A stretch of DNA of 34,491 nt from Rhodoluna sp. (GCA_016462375.1 JAEMTJ010000005.1:4529-39019); one strand, 5' to 3'. Shown: positions 1-10,362, numbered from the stretch's first letter. Notes: generated by a model not told the origin, from the sequence alone. Translations and numbers: made by a program.

Positions 1-450
<450 letters not shown>

Positions 451-453
451 CCC

Positions 454-1245
454 ATGCTAAAACTTGCTCTAACTTTCAAGTGGCTCGGAGCGCTCTTAAT
501 GTGCCTTTTGCTGGCTGGAATTTTTGCAGCACTGGCCCAATGGCAGGTAACCAGATCTGTATTGCCTAATTCTGATAACGCTGGTTGGGACATTGTTCAA
601 ACAGAACCAATCGAAAATATTGCTCAACCGGGTCAAAGCAATACCTTCAACGAAATCAGCAAAGCCGGTAAGAAGAAAGTTCTCACTGAGGTAACGACCA
701 ATCTAACCGTCAACGCTCAGGCAGCCGTCTTGGTCGCTAACCGTATTCAACTAGACGGCACTGAGGGTTACTGGCTAGTAATGCCGGCAACAACGCAGAG
801 CGGAAGACTCTATGTTGCTGTTGGTTTTATCGCTGAGCAATCTCCAGCAAAGGTAGTTCTCGCTGAGGCGAGAAAGCTAATTCTGCCCATGGCACTACTC
901 ACCGTCCAAGGTCGATATATCCCGAACGAAGCTCCTCAGCAACAGCTAGATGTAGACACCCTTAGCACTCTCTCGATAGCCCAGCTGCTGAATCTTCCGG
1001 GGCTCAGCCAAGGCGTTGAGTCAAATACCTATAGCGGAGCATTGGCGCTGACGCATAAGAACCAGTTCAGCTCGATCCCTAATCTTGAGACAATCACTAT
1101 TGGTCTTGCCAAATCAGAGTCTGAGTTGAATTGGCTTAGTGCCTTTTATGCAATCGAATGGACCGTCTTTGCGCTTTTTGCACTATTTATCTGGTGGCGT
1201 TTACTGTCCGATGCATACCTGAAGCAGCAGAGTAAAATAGGGTAA
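454..1245 (+). CDS. SURF1-family cytochrome oxidase assembly protein
   Basis: A 263-residue membrane protein with a hydrophobic helix at about residues 9-30 ending in AQWQVTR, the SURF1 N-terminal signature (a helix followed by xWQxxR), and a second helix at about 235-255. The region between (VLVANRIQLDGTEGYWLVMP) matches the extracytoplasmic SURF1 core, where 'VNRGW'-like residues are followed by a hydrophobic strand. SURF1 proteins help insert haem a into subunit I of cytochrome c oxidase. Length and two-helix topology fit the family. The ATG lies 3 nt after guaB3 and the stop overlaps the next ATG by 1 nt (TAATG), so translation is coupled. The role is inferred from the family; no oxidase genes are in view. 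Confidence 0.8.
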   Translation: MLKLALTFKWLGALLMCLLLAGIFAALAQWQVTRSVLPNSDNAGWDIVQTEPIENIAQPGQSNTFNEISKAGKKKVLTEVTTNLTVNAQAAVLVANRIQLDGTEGYWLVMPATTQSGRLYVAVGFIAEQSPAKVVLAEARKLILPMALLTVQGRYIPNEAPQQQLDVDTLSTLSIAQLLNLPGLSQGVESNTYSGALALTHKNQFSSIPNLETITIGLAKSESELNWLSAFYAIEWTVFALFALFIWWRLLSDAYLKQQSKIG

Positions 1246-1664
1246 TGACCTCCCCAACTGAAGCCCAATCTGCTCTGTCTTTCTACCGAGTGACCTCAGT
1301 CACCACCGGGGTCTTTCTCTTGCTTGTGGTTGCTGAAATGATCCTCAAATATGCCTTCGGCCAAACCATCTGGTCTGGCGGATCAGTCGGGTTCCTCGGG
1401 TTAGTGCCAAATGCTGTCGACGACACTGGACTCCCTGAATCTGGAACAGACATCTCAAAGACCTTGCTTCAGATTCATGGACTGCTCTATGTTGTGTATC
1501 TGCTTGCAGATTTCAGAATCTGGAGACTGGCGGAACTGAAGTTCAAAGACTTTGTTGTGATCGCGATGGGTGGAATCGTTCCATTGAGCTCATTCTTTAT
1601 CGAGCGTAGCTATAACAAGAAACTTGAAGTTATCTTTGCTGAAAAGGCAGGTAAGCAAAATTAG
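1245..1664 (+). CDS. DUF3817 integral membrane protein
   Basis: A 139-residue protein with three hydrophobic segments, roughly residues 18-35, 74-92 and 101-118. The pattern [21 protein letters not shown] resembles the DUF3817 family, which in Actinobacteria lies between SURF1 and guaA or next to oxidase assembly genes. No catalytic motif is visible and the function is unknown. The start codon shares a base with the SURF1 stop. The 3' end overlaps the start region of guaA, so this gene is probably co-transcribed with both neighbours. The family call rests on the helix pattern, length and gene order. Confidence 0.75.
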   Translation: MTSPTEAQSALSFYRVTSVTTGVFLLLVVAEMILKYAFGQTIWSGGSVGFLGLVPNAVDDTGLPESGTDISKTLLQIHGLLYVVYLLADFRIWRLAELKFKDFVVIAMGGIVPLSSFFIERSYNKKLEVIFAEKAGKQN

Positions 1665-3228
1665 TGAAGTTGCTAGCCGTCCAGTTTTAGTCGTTGACTT
1701 TGGTGCGCAGTATGCGCAGCTAATAGCCAGACGTGTTCGCGAGGCTGGTGTTTATAGCGAGATTGTGCATCACAATGTTTCTGCTTCAGAAGTAACTGCC
1801 AAGAACCCGCTAGCCATTATTCTTTCTGGTGGTCCATCAAGTGTCTATGAGCCTGGCTCACCACAACTAGATAAAGGCATTTTGGAGCTAGGGGTTCCAG
1901 TGCTCGGTATTTGCTATGGTTTTCAAGTTTTAGCTCAAGCGCTCGGTGGTCGCGTTGATAAGACGGGGCTTAGAGAGTATGGAGCGACAGAGCTAACTGT
2001 TACCGCTGCCGGTGAAATTCTTGCAGGACAAGCGGCTAATCAGATTTGTTGGATGAGCCACGGCGATCAGGTTATGGTTGCCCCTGATGGTTTTGAAGTT
2101 TTAGCTAGCACTGCAACAACACCGGTTGCCGCCTTTGCTAGCAGTGAGAAGAAGATTTACGGTGTGCAGTGGCATCCAGAAGTCAAGCACTCACAATTTG
2201 GTCAGAATGTTCTAGAGAATTTCCTACACAGTGCTGCAGGTATCTCCGCTGACTGGAACAGTGGCAATGTTATTGCCGACCAGGTTGCCAAGATCAAGGC
2301 TCAGGTTGGTAGTGACAGGGTTATCTGTGGTTTATCCGGTGGTGTCGACTCTGCTGTTGCAGCAGCTCTTGTTCACAAAGCTGTTGGTGACCAGCTGGTT
2401 TGTATTTTCGTGAATCATGGCTTGATGCGTTCAGGTGAAGTTGAGCAGGTAGAGCGTGACTACGTTGCAGCTACCGGTATTCGTTTAGTAACTGTTGATG
2501 CAGAAGAGAAGTTTTTAGCTGCTCTTGCCGGTGTTACCGATCCTGAAACCAAGCGAAAGATTATCGGACGAGAATTTATCCGTTCCTTTGAAGATGCTCA
2601 GGCTCAATTGATTGCAGAGTCACAGGCGGATAACCGCCCAATAAAGTTCCTTGTTCAGGGAACCCTGTATCCAGATGTTGTTGAATCTGGTGGTGGTGTC
2701 ACCGCAGGTATCAAGAGTCACCACAACGTGGGCGGATTGCCTGATGACCTTCAGTTTGAACTTGTTGAGCCACTTAGAACCCTATTCAAAGATGAGGTTA
2801 GAGCTATTGGTAAAGAGCTAGGGCTGCCTCATGAAATCGTTGGCAGACAGCCATTCCCAGGTCCTGGTCTTGGTATTCGTATTGTTGGTGAAGTAACTAA
2901 AGAACGCCTTGATCTGCTTCGTCAAGCTGATGCCATCGTTAGAGAAGAGCTAACTGCAGCTGGTTTAGATGGTGAAATCTGGCAGTGTCCAGTAGTGCTG
3001 CTAGCTGATGTCAGATCAGTTGGTGTGCAGGGTGATGGTAGAAGCTATGGTCACCCAATTGTGCTTAGACCGGTTTCTAGTGAAGACGCCATGACTGCTG
3101 ACTGGTCTAGATTGCCTTATGACCTACTGGCTAAAATCTCTAATCGAATAACCAATGAAGTATCTGGTGTAAACAGAGTGGTGCTAGATGTCACTAGCAA
3201 GCCACCTGGCACCATCGAGTGGGAATAA
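1660..3228 (+). CDS. guaA: GMP synthase (glutamine-hydrolysing)
   Basis: Converts XMP, ATP and glutamine to GMP in the cytoplasm. The N-terminal class I amidotransferase domain carries the nucleophile loop GICYGFQ and the WHPEV histidine/glutamate pair. The synthetase domain has the PP-loop [10 protein letters not shown] and the C-terminal dimerisation domain ends in [10 protein letters not shown], the usual GuaA terminus. The start is a problem: the frame has no ATG or GTG near the expected N-terminus. The track begins at TTG 1624 (534 aa), but a good ribosome-binding site (AAAAGGCAGG, 1642-1651) lies 8 nt before an in-frame ATT at 1660, giving [17 protein letters not shown], the length and sequence expected for actinobacterial GuaA (522 aa). 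I chose ATT 1660; TTG 1624 or 1636 are the alternatives. The ATT overlaps the DUF3817 stop (ATTAG). Confidence 0.95.
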   Translation: MSEVASRPVLVVDFGAQYAQLIARRVREAGVYSEIVHHNVSASEVTAKNPLAIILSGGPSSVYEPGSPQLDKGILELGVPVLGICYGFQVLAQALGGRVDKTGLREYGATELTVTAAGEILAGQAANQICWMSHGDQVMVAPDGFEVLASTATTPVAAFASSEKKIYGVQWHPEVKHSQFGQNVLENFLHSAAGISADWNSGNVIADQVAKIKAQVGSDRVICGLSGGVDSAVAAALVHKAVGDQLVCIFVNHGLMRSGEVEQVERDYVAATGIRLVTVDAEEKFLAALAGVTDPETKRKIIGREFIRSFEDAQAQLIAESQADNRPIKFLVQGTLYPDVVESGGGVTAGIKSHHNVGGLPDDLQFELVEPLRTLFKDEVRAIGKELGLPHEIVGRQPFPGPGLGIRIVGEVTKERLDLLRQADAIVREELTAAGLDGEIWQCPVVLLADVRSVGVQGDGRSYGHPIVLRPVSSEDAMTADWSRLPYDLLAKISNRITNEVSGVNRVVLDVTSKPPGTIEWE

Positions 3229-3235
3229 CACTTTC

Positions 3236-4090
3236 ATGAGCTCACCTTTGGTTATAGCTCATCGAGGTGCAAGTGCATATCGACCGGAGAACACTTTAGA
3301 AGCATTTGAACTGGGTCTTGCCCAAGGTGCTGATGGGATTGAGTTCGATCTAGTCACAACCAAAGACCAAGAACTCATCATCAGACACGAAAACACTCTC
3401 AGTGGGACAACCAATGTCAAGGACCTTTCATCATTTCAGACACTGAAAAGAGACGGACAAAGCAACCTACCCACCGATTGGTTTTCAGAAGATTTCACCC
3501 TTGCTGAAATTAAGCAACTCAGGGCAATTGAGAGACTCCCAGAGCTTCGACCTGGCAGTTCAAAATTCGATGGTCAGTTTGAGATACCGACATTCAAAGA
3601 ATTACTAACTAAAGATTTCATCACAGACAAGCTATTAGTAGTGGAGTTAAAAAGCGGTAGTCATCTCGATCAAGTCTCGCAAAGCATCGGTGCTTTGGCA
3701 GCGAAAGAAATTCGCTCAGGAGAGCCTAAATGTGAGCTAATTATTGAGTCTTTTGATTTAGAAGTATTGCTCGATGCCAAAGAGCAACTAGAGGGCTTTG
3801 AAGCAAGCTATCTTTACGCGTTAGAAGGAACATCGCTTGAGCATCTTGACCTGTATTACCTAGCTGAAAACTTTGAGGGACTGACAATCTCGCTAGAGAT
3901 GCTCTTCAGTGAGGATTGGGTGGGATTTTGCCACGAGGCAGGGCTTCAGGTTTGGGCATACACAGCCAGAGCAGAGGATGCTGAAACTTCCATCGATGAG
4001 TATTACGAGAGAATCATCGAAACCGGTGTTGATGCCATTTTTGCCGACCACCCAGACCTGCTTCGGCGTGTGCTGGCCGACCGAGGCTGA
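3236..4090 (+). CDS. Glycerophosphodiester phosphodiesterase
   Basis: Hydrolyses glycerophosphodiesters to glycerol 3-phosphate and an alcohol. The 284-residue protein begins [20 protein letters not shown], which contains the GDPD catalytic HRG motif and the PENT segment; EFDL and the second histidine (RHE) complete the active-site set, and VVELKSG supplies a later metal ligand. It has no signal peptide, so it is expected to be cytoplasmic. The track start at 3188 lies inside guaA and adds 16 unrelated residues; ATG 3236, 7 nt after the guaA stop, is the natural start. About 70 residues between the first catalytic motifs and VVELK form the usual GDPD insertion. Confidence 0.9.
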   Translation: MSSPLVIAHRGASAYRPENTLEAFELGLAQGADGIEFDLVTTKDQELIIRHENTLSGTTNVKDLSSFQTLKRDGQSNLPTDWFSEDFTLAEIKQLRAIERLPELRPGSSKFDGQFEIPTFKELLTKDFITDKLLVVELKSGSHLDQVSQSIGALAAKEIRSGEPKCELIIESFDLEVLLDAKEQLEGFEASYLYALEGTSLEHLDLYYLAENFEGLTISLEMLFSEDWVGFCHEAGLQVWAYTARAEDAETSIDEYYERIIETGVDAIFADHPDLLRRVLADRG

Positions 4091-4108
4091 ACTGTCCCCA
4101 GTGCAACC

Positions 4109-4114
4109 TAAGAT
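4109..4114 (+). promoter_or_regulatory. Candidate -10 box for a near-leaderless pcrA transcript
   Basis: TAAGAT matches the TANNNT form of actinobacterial -10 elements and ends 9 nt before the pcrA ATG. No Shine-Dalgarno sequence is visible in between, as expected if the mRNA starts at or within a few bases of the ATG. No convincing -35 box is seen. Confidence 0.3.
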
Positions 4115-4123
4115 TGCTTAGTT

Positions 4124-6403
4124 ATGACCTACTTAGAACCCACTAACTCAGAGAACCTGCTTGACGGACTAAACCCTCAGCAGCGTGAAGCTGTCCTCTA
4201 CAGAGGGCCAGCTCTTCTCATTGTTGCTGGTGCCGGTTCTGGTAAGACCAGGGTGCTAACCCACAGAATTGCTCATTTGCTTGGGAATAAAGAGGCATGG
4301 CCTTCCCAGATCTTGGCCATTACCTTCACCAATAAGGCGGCTAACGAGATGCGTGAACGTATCAAGCATCTAGTTGGTGACCCAGAGGGCATGTGGATTA
4401 GGACTTTTCACTCTGCTTGTTTACAAATCCTTCGTAGAGAAGCAGAACGACTGGGCCACAACTCAAACTTCACTGTCTATGACACCGGAGACACCCGAGC
4501 ACTAATCAAAAGGCTTATCAAAGCCGGTGGCTATGACATCGACAGTCTAAAACCTCAGGTAGTTGCGGCAGTCATCAGCAAAGCAAAGAACGAACTACAA
4601 ACAGCAGAAGACTTCGCTACCAACGTTGATACAAAGAACCCAAAGTCTTCAGCTATAGCTGAAGTCTTTACTGCCTATGAACATGAGAAGAAGCGCAACA
4701 ACGCTTTTGACTTTGATGACCTAATTGGCGAGACAGTCTTCTTACTTCGTGCCTTTCCTGAAGTGGCAGCTAACTACCAACGCAAGTTCAGACACATCCT
4801 GGTTGATGAATATCAGGACACTAACCACGCTCAATACTCTCTGATTAGAGAACTCACCAAACCAATCCATTCAGCACATGCCATCCCAGATCCTAAGACA
4901 GGTGAACTATTAGGTCCGGCATCGCTTACCGTAGTTGGTGACAGCGACCAATCCATCTATGCTTTCCGCGGAGCAGATATCAGAAACATCTCTGAGTTCA
5001 GCAAAGATTTTAGTGGTGCTCAGACCATCCTCTTGGAACAGAACTACCGCTCAACTCAGAGCATTCTCTCTGCAGCTAACGCCGTGATTGCCAAGAACTT
5101 TGATCGACCTGACAAGAACCTATGGACTGATGCAGGTTCGGGTGAACAAATTATTCAATTCACTGCTATCGATGAACGTCATGAAGCAGGTTTTATCGTT
5201 GACCAGGTCCAGGAGCATCATGGAGCAGGTGTTGCCTATAGTCAGATGGCGATCTTGTATCGGACTAACGCACTTACTCCAAGCATCGAAGCAGAACTCA
5301 AATCGCAACGAGTGCCCTATGTGGTTATCGGTGGCTTGAAATTCTATGAGCGTAAAGAAATCAAAGATGCGCTAGCCTATCTAACTGCCATTTCTAATGG
5401 TAGAGACGATGAAGCGGTTCGAAGAGTTCTGAATGAACCAGGCCGTGGCATCGGGGACAAAACAGAACTCAAGATTGCTCAACTTGCTCGAACGAACCAA
5501 ATCAGTTTTAGGGAAGCCCTCGGTTATTCACATGATTTGAGTGTTGGGCCAAAACTCACTGAAGCTATCGCTAAATTCTCAAAATTACTAACCGAGCTAG
5601 AAGCGATGGCTCAGACGGCAAAGATCAGCGATGTTCTTATCGAAGCTCTGGTCCGATCCGGTTACCGATACAACCTGGAGATGAGTAGAGATCCTCAGGA
5701 TGAGGCAAGAGTTGAAAACCTTGATGCTCTGGTTGGCCAGGTCATTGAGTATCAGTTACGCAATCAGGAAGCTACCCTTGCCGACTACCTTGCTGAAATC
5801 ACTCTGGCTGCGGCCGCTGATGAAATTGATGATGGTTCAGGACAGGTTTCTCTGATGACCCTGCACACAGCTAAGGGTTTGGAATACCCAGTGGTGTTTA
5901 TCGCAGGACTTGAGCAGGGGACCTTGCCACATATGCGTTCCTTCGAGGAAGTTGGTGGCTTGGCCGAAGAGAGACGTTTGTTCTATGTCGGTATCACCAG
6001 AGCAATGAAGCAGTTGTATTTGACCTTGGCTTTGCAAAGAACTCTGTTTGGTCAAATGAATTCCACTATGCCTTCGAACTTCTTGCAAGATATCCCAACT
6101 GAGTTGGTTGATCAACGAGGCGCAGAGCGAGAGAAACCGATGTATCAAGCTCGTGCAGTTGGTTCAGGTAGCTATGACCGAGCACCACGGGAGAAGAAGG
6201 TTTGGAATAACGCAATCACTCAGGTCAGGAATAACGAGGGGCTGGTGTTGGCAGTTGGCGATAAGGTCAAGCACGATGACTTTGGTCTTGGAACGGTTAT
6301 TGCCACCACAGGCGAGGGTGCTCGCCAGACAGCTGAGATACGCTTTGAACAGGTTGGAACTAAGCGTTTGATGGTGCGAGTGGCACCCATCGAGAGGCTC
6401 TAA
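4124..6403 (+). CDS. pcrA: UvrD/PcrA-type ATP-dependent DNA helicase
   Basis: A superfamily 1A 3'-5' helicase of 759 residues acting in nucleotide excision repair, rolling-circle replication and removal of RecA from DNA. Motifs are in the normal order: Walker A AGAGSGKT (about residue 35), ITFTNKAANEM, DEYQDT (about 228), GDSDQSIYAFRGA, QNYRS, TLHTAKGLEYP and YVGITRA. The last 60 residues (VGDKVKHDDFGLGTVI...) form the Tudor-like C-terminal domain typical of PcrA, which binds RNA polymerase in Bacillus. The gene sits between the phosphodiesterase and sucC and ends in a good intrinsic terminator, so it is probably the last gene of its transcript. Confidence 0.96.
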   Translation: MTYLEPTNSENLLDGLNPQQREAVLYRGPALLIVAGAGSGKTRVLTHRIAHLLGNKEAWPSQILAITFTNKAANEMRERIKHLVGDPEGMWIRTFHSACLQILRREAERLGHNSNFTVYDTGDTRALIKRLIKAGGYDIDSLKPQVVAAVISKAKNELQTAEDFATNVDTKNPKSSAIAEVFTAYEHEKKRNNAFDFDDLIGETVFLLRAFPEVAANYQRKFRHILVDEYQDTNHAQYSLIRELTKPIHSAHAIPDPKTGELLGPASLTVVGDSDQSIYAFRGADIRNISEFSKDFSGAQTILLEQNYRSTQSILSAANAVIAKNFDRPDKNLWTDAGSGEQIIQFTAIDERHEAGFIVDQVQEHHGAGVAYSQMAILYRTNALTPSIEAELKSQRVPYVVIGGLKFYERKEIKDALAYLTAISNGRDDEAVRRVLNEPGRGIGDKTELKIAQLARTNQISFREALGYSHDLSVGPKLTEAIAKFSKLLTELEAMAQTAKISDVLIEALVRSGYRYNLEMSRDPQDEARVENLDALVGQVIEYQLRNQEATLADYLAEITLAAAADEIDDGSGQVSLMTLHTAKGLEYPVVFIAGLEQGTLPHMRSFEEVGGLAEERRLFYVGITRAMKQLYLTLALQRTLFGQMNSTMPSNFLQDIPTELVDQRGAEREKPMYQARAVGSGSYDRAPREKKVWNNAITQVRNNEGLVLAVGDKVKHDDFGLGTVIATTGEGARQTAEIRFEQVGTKRLMVRVAPIERL

Positions 6404-6414
6404 ACTTACATACA

Positions 6415-6440
6415 GGTGCACGTTCTAGTGCCCATTTTTT
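6415..6440 (+). terminator. Intrinsic terminator after pcrA
   Basis: GGTGCAC pairs with GTGCCC around a 6-nt loop (one bulged T), followed by ATTTTTT. It is 11 nt after the pcrA stop and 17 nt before the sucC GTG, so any sucC promoter must overlap it or sucC depends on read-through. Confidence 0.75.
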
Positions 6441-6456
6441 CTGATTGGAATCATAA

Positions 6457-7614
6457 GTGGATTTATTTGAATACCAAGCCCGCGACCTTTTTGAAGCCTA
6501 TGGCGTCCCGGTCCTACAAGGCATTGTTGCTGATACTCCAGAAGAAGTTGAAGCAGCCGCTGCCAAGATTGGTGGGACCGTTGTGGTTAAGGCTCAGGTC
6601 AAAGCTGGCGGTCGTGGCAAAGCTGGAGGAGTAAAGGTGGCGCACACTCCTGCTGATGCTAAAGCTGTCTCGGTTGACATTCTTAATCTAACCATCAAGG
6701 GTCACAGGGTGAACCGTGTGATGGTTGCCCAAGGTGCAGCTATCGATAAGGAGTATTACTTCTCAGTTCTGCTAGATAGAAGCAACAGAACTTTCCTATC
6801 GCTTTGCAGCGTTGAAGGTGGAATGGAAATTGAACAGCTTGCTGAGGAGCGTCCAGATGCGCTAGCCAAGATTGCTATCGATGCCATCTCTGGCATCGAC
6901 TTGGCTAAGGCTTTAGAGATTGCTAAGGCTGGTGGCTTTGATGATGAGATTGCTCAGAAGGTCGCTCCAGTATTTGTCAAGCTCTATGAAGTTTTTGTCA
7001 AAGAAGATGCAACTTTGGTTGAGGTTAACCCCCTTATCTTGAGTAAGGATGGCGACATCATTACTCTTGATGGAAAAGTCAGTTTTGATGACAATGCTGA
7101 GTTCAGACACCAGCGTGAAAACTTAGAACGCGATCAGCTAGACCCCCTTGAGGCTAAGGCTAAAGAGTCAGATTTGAACTATGTGAAGCTTGACGGTTCA
7201 GTTGGCATCATCGGTAACGGTGCCGGTTTGGTTATGTCAACCCTCGATGTTGTCGCCTACGCAGGTGAGCGTCACGGTGGAGTAAAGCCAGCTAACTTCT
7301 TAGATATCGGTGGTGGAGCTTCTGCTGAAGTTATGGCGGCTGGCCTCGACGTTATTCTCGGTGACCCTCAGGTGAAGAGCGTTTTCGTAAACGTCTTCGG
7401 TGGAATTACTGCCTGTGACGCTGTTGCTAACGGAATTGTCGGTGCGCTTGACAAGCTTGGTGCATCCGCTTCCAAGCCACTCGTTGTTCGCCTAGACGGC
7501 AACAACGTTGTTGAAGGTAGGAAGATCTTGGCTCACGCCAACCACCCGCTGGTCACAGTTGTTGACACCATGGACGAAGCGGCTGACAAAGCTGCTGAAC
7601 TTGCAAACCGCTAA
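6457..7614 (+). CDS. sucC: Succinyl-CoA synthetase (ADP-forming), beta subunit
   Basis: The beta chain of succinate-CoA ligase, which makes ATP (or GTP) from succinyl-CoA in the TCA cycle. The 385 residues match SucC in full: the N-terminal ATP-grasp domain begins [31 protein letters not shown] is the grasp loop, VEVNPL supplies Mg ligands, and IFVNVFGGI-like [12 protein letters not shown] lies in the C-terminal CoA-ligase fold. The start is GTG 6457, with a weak GGAA ribosome-binding site 6 nt before it. The alpha subunit follows after 15 nt, so the pair is one operon. Confidence 0.96.
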   Translation: MDLFEYQARDLFEAYGVPVLQGIVADTPEEVEAAAAKIGGTVVVKAQVKAGGRGKAGGVKVAHTPADAKAVSVDILNLTIKGHRVNRVMVAQGAAIDKEYYFSVLLDRSNRTFLSLCSVEGGMEIEQLAEERPDALAKIAIDAISGIDLAKALEIAKAGGFDDEIAQKVAPVFVKLYEVFVKEDATLVEVNPLILSKDGDIITLDGKVSFDDNAEFRHQRENLERDQLDPLEAKAKESDLNYVKLDGSVGIIGNGAGLVMSTLDVVAYAGERHGGVKPANFLDIGGGASAEVMAAGLDVILGDPQVKSVFVNVFGGITACDAVANGIVGALDKLGASASKPLVVRLDGNNVVEGRKILAHANHPLVTVVDTMDEAADKAAELANR

Positions 7615-7629
7615 AGAGAGATTTAAGTA

Positions 7630-8517
7630 ATGTCAATTTTCCTAGATAAAAACAGCAAGATCATTGTTCAGGGTATGACTGGCTCTGAAGGTATGAAGCA
7701 CACCAGGCGCATGCTCGCTGGTGGTTCAAACATCGTTGGTGGTGTGAACCCTCGTAAGGCAGGGGAAACCGTTGATGTTGATGGCACCTCACTTCCAGTT
7801 TTTGGTTCTGTTGCTGATGCAATCGCTGCTACGGGTGCAAATGTTTCCGTAATCTTTGTTCCACCTGCTTTTGCGAAATCTGCAGTTGTTGAGGCTATTG
7901 ATGCAGAGATCGGATTAGCTGTTGTTATCACCGAAGGCATTCCAGTTCACGACAGTGCATCATTCTGGGCATACAGCAACTCAAAGGGCAACATGACCAG
8001 AATCATCGGTCCTAACTGTCCAGGTATCATCAGCCCAGGAAAATCTAACGCTGGCATTACTCCCTGGACTATTTCAGGTGCTGGTCCTATTGGTTTGGTT
8101 TCTAAGTCAGGTACTTTGACCTACCAAATGATGTTTGAGCTTCGTGAAATTGGTATCTCAACAGCAATTGGTATCGGTGGCGACCCAATCGTTGGAACCA
8201 CTCACATTGATGCACTTGCTGCTTTTGAAGCAGATCCAGAGACCAAGGCAATCGTTCTCATCGGTGAAATCGGTGGTGACTCTGAAGAGAAGGCTGCTGC
8301 ATACATCAAGGACAACGTAACTAAGCCTGTGGTTGCCTACGTTGCTGGCTTTACTGCTCCTGAGGGCAAGACCATGGGGCATGCTGGTGCGATTGTGTCA
8401 GGTTCTGCGGGAACTGCTCAGGCTAAGAAAGAAGCTTTTGAGGCAGTTGGCGTAAAGGTGGGCAAAACACCTAGCGAGACTGCAGCCCTAATGCGCGGTG
8501 TTATCGCTAGCCTGTAA
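7630..8517 (+). CDS. sucD: Succinyl-CoA synthetase (ADP-forming), alpha subunit
   Basis: The alpha chain, which binds CoA and carries the phosphohistidine. The 295 residues begin [21 protein letters not shown], the Rossmann CoA-binding start of Suc[14 protein letters not shown] and the phosphohistidine segment [17 protein letters not shown] are both intact. A ribosome-binding site (AGAGAG) precedes the ATG. The next gene starts 3 nt after the stop, an arrangement also known from Mycobacterium (sucD, then perM, then purN). Confidence 0.96.
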   Translation: MSIFLDKNSKIIVQGMTGSEGMKHTRRMLAGGSNIVGGVNPRKAGETVDVDGTSLPVFGSVADAIAATGANVSVIFVPPAFAKSAVVEAIDAEIGLAVVITEGIPVHDSASFWAYSNSKGNMTRIIGPNCPGIISPGKSNAGITPWTISGAGPIGLVSKSGTLTYQMMFELREIGISTAIGIGGDPIVGTTHIDALAAFEADPETKAIVLIGEIGGDSEEKAAAYIKDNVTKPVVAYVAGFTAPEGKTMGHAGAIVSGSAGTAQAKKEAFEAVGVKVGKTPSETAALMRGVIASL

Positions 8518-8520
8518 TTC

Positions 8521-9768
8521 ATGCGAATCAGGGGATTTGGTCAAGGAGCTCTAGAGGCATCATTTGTGATTGCCATTGGCTTTGTCACAATCTTTTTGCT
8601 AAACATTGCTATCTGGCTAATTGAACAAACAACGGGTTCTAATTTTGGGTCAGTGCTGCAGACTTCATCTTTGATTTGGTTCAATGCTCACGGTGTCCCT
8701 ATTCACTATGCGGCCAGCAAACTTGGAAATATTCATGTCCCCGCATATATCTTTGATCTGGTCCCATTAGGTTTTAGTATTCTGATTGGCTGGTCAATCT
8801 ATCGTGCTGGTAGAAGGCTCAGCAGCGACGAGTACTTAGGTTCAAGTTGGGTGGGTGCAATTCTGAGCTACGGTGTTTTGGCGGTTGCACTGAGCTCGGT
8901 TGCAAGCACAAAGAAAATCTTCGTTTTAGATTGGCAGGCAGTCTTTATTCCAACTGCTTTATTTGCAGCTCTACTCATTATTGGTTCAGTAGTTGGCGCT
9001 CCTAAGTTTGAAACTTCGGGTGCGCTCAGAAGTAAGTTCTCAGATTTCTTCATCAATCGCTTCGAGAAATTACCGTGGGCTATCAAGCCGTTACTCTCTC
9101 CTGCTCTTAGAGCCGGAACGGCCGTGGTATTAGCGCTGACTGCTTTTAGTGCAATTGTGATTGCAATATCTTTGGCTTTGAACTGGATAGAAGTAATTCG
9201 CCTGTATCAGTCGCTGCAACTTAGTCTCTTGGGAACACTCACAGTTAGTTTTGGTCAACTAGCACTTCTGCCAAACCTCATAGCGCTAGGCGATACTTGG
9301 TTAACCGGAGTTGGTTTCGCTATCGGCCAGGGATCGATGGTTAGCCCAATTGGAACTGAACTAGGTCCGATACCAGCTATTCCATTGCTAGCCGTTATCC
9401 CTTTCGGTAGCTCAGCTTTGATGATTCTCTTTGTGATAATCCCTTTGTTTGCTGCCTTCCTGGCGACCCTGTTGGTGAAATCACACACTGCTGAGCTTAG
9501 ATTCAACTACGCCTCTGCGACCTCGGCGGCCCTAGCTCTTGGCCTATCAATTGGTTTTGTCGCAGCAATTGAGATGTTCTTGCTCGCCGATTTCTCTGGT
9601 GGATCGATAGGTCCAGGCCGGATGGCTTCAGTTGGGGCAACACCATGGTTAGTGGCCATTGTCACCTTTGTTGAAGTATCAGTTGCGTCTATCTTGGCTG
9701 CGTTTTTTAGCGCTAGACCAGAAGCTGCCGACCGTGAACTCATTCAGAAGGTGCGACGGGTAAAATAG
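8521..9768 (+). CDS. DUF6350/PerM-like multi-pass membrane protein
   Basis: A 415-residue, very hydrophobic protein with about nine or ten predicted transmembrane segments and only short loops. No enzymatic motif is visible. Its position between sucD and purN is that of perM (Rv0955) in Mycobacterium tuberculosis, a membrane protein linked there to cell division and persistence; homologues are annotated DUF6350. Orthology is inferred from position, topology and length, not from residues that I can align, so I give no symbol. It starts at ATG 8521, 3 nt after sucD, without a clear ribosome-binding site, which suggests translational coupling. Confidence 0.75.
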   Translation: MRIRGFGQGALEASFVIAIGFVTIFLLNIAIWLIEQTTGSNFGSVLQTSSLIWFNAHGVPIHYAASKLGNIHVPAYIFDLVPLGFSILIGWSIYRAGRRLSSDEYLGSSWVGAILSYGVLAVALSSVASTKKIFVLDWQAVFIPTALFAALLIIGSVVGAPKFETSGALRSKFSDFFINRFEKLPWAIKPLLSPALRAGTAVVLALTAFSAIVIAISLALNWIEVIRLYQSLQLSLLGTLTVSFGQLALLPNLIALGDTWLTGVGFAIGQGSMVSPIGTELGPIPAIPLLAVIPFGSSALMILFVIIPLFAAFLATLLVKSHTAELRFNYASATSAALALGLSIGFVAAIEMFLLADFSGGSIGPGRMASVGATPWLVAIVTFVEVSVASILAAFFSARPEAADRELIQKVRRVK

Positions 9769-9772
9769 GGGA

Positions 9773-10342
9773 GTGCTCTCTGTTGTCGTTCTCATCTCTG
9801 GCGGCGGATCTAACCTTCTTGCATTACTAAAAGCAGCTGAGAATCCGCTCTATCCAGTCAAAATAGTCGCAGTCGGCTCCGATAAGGATGCCACTGGGTT
9901 AGAGCACGCCGAGCTCTTTGAGGTCGACACATTTGTGGTTGAGCCAGAGCGCTTTACCGATAGAGACCAGTGGGGTCAGACCCTACTGTCCAACGTCTTG
10001 CACCACCAACCAGACCTAGTCGTCTTGGCTGGATTCATGAAGATTTTGCCAGAGAGCTTTGTCAGTGCTTTCCCTGGCAAACTGATCAACACTCACCCAT
10101 CGCTGCTTCCAGAGTTCAAAGGAGCGCATGCTGTTCGTGATGCACTTCAAGCAGGTGCTACTAGAACCGGTGTAACCATTCACTATGTTGATGCCGGGGT
10201 CGATACCGGAGAGGTTATTGTTCAACAAGAAATAGCTATCGTAGCTGGAGAATCAGAAGAACAATTACATGAGCGCATCAAAGGAATTGAACGAGCACTG
10301 CTTGTTAAAACCGTTGAACAAATTGCACTGGGCAAGATCTAA
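9773..10342 (+). CDS. purN: Phosphoribosylglycinamide formyltransferase
   Basis: Transfers a formyl group from 10-formyl-THF to GAR, the third step of purine synthesis. The 189 residues are the normal PurN length. The phosphate loop ISGGGSNL is at the N-terminus, the catalytic asparagine and histidine are in INTHPSLLPEFKG (about residue 108), and the catalytic aspartate is in VDAGVDTG. The start is GTG 9773, 4 nt after the membrane-protein stop, with GGGGA overlapping that stop as ribosome-binding site. purH follows after 20 nt, so two folate-dependent purine steps are co-expressed. Confidence 0.96.
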   Translation: MLSVVVLISGGGSNLLALLKAAENPLYPVKIVAVGSDKDATGLEHAELFEVDTFVVEPERFTDRDQWGQTLLSNVLHHQPDLVVLAGFMKILPESFVSAFPGKLINTHPSLLPEFKGAHAVRDALQAGATRTGVTIHYVDAGVDTGEVIVQQEIAIVAGESEEQLHERIKGIERALLVKTVEQIALGKI

Positions 10343-10362
10343 TGAACGAACTAGAGGAATAA

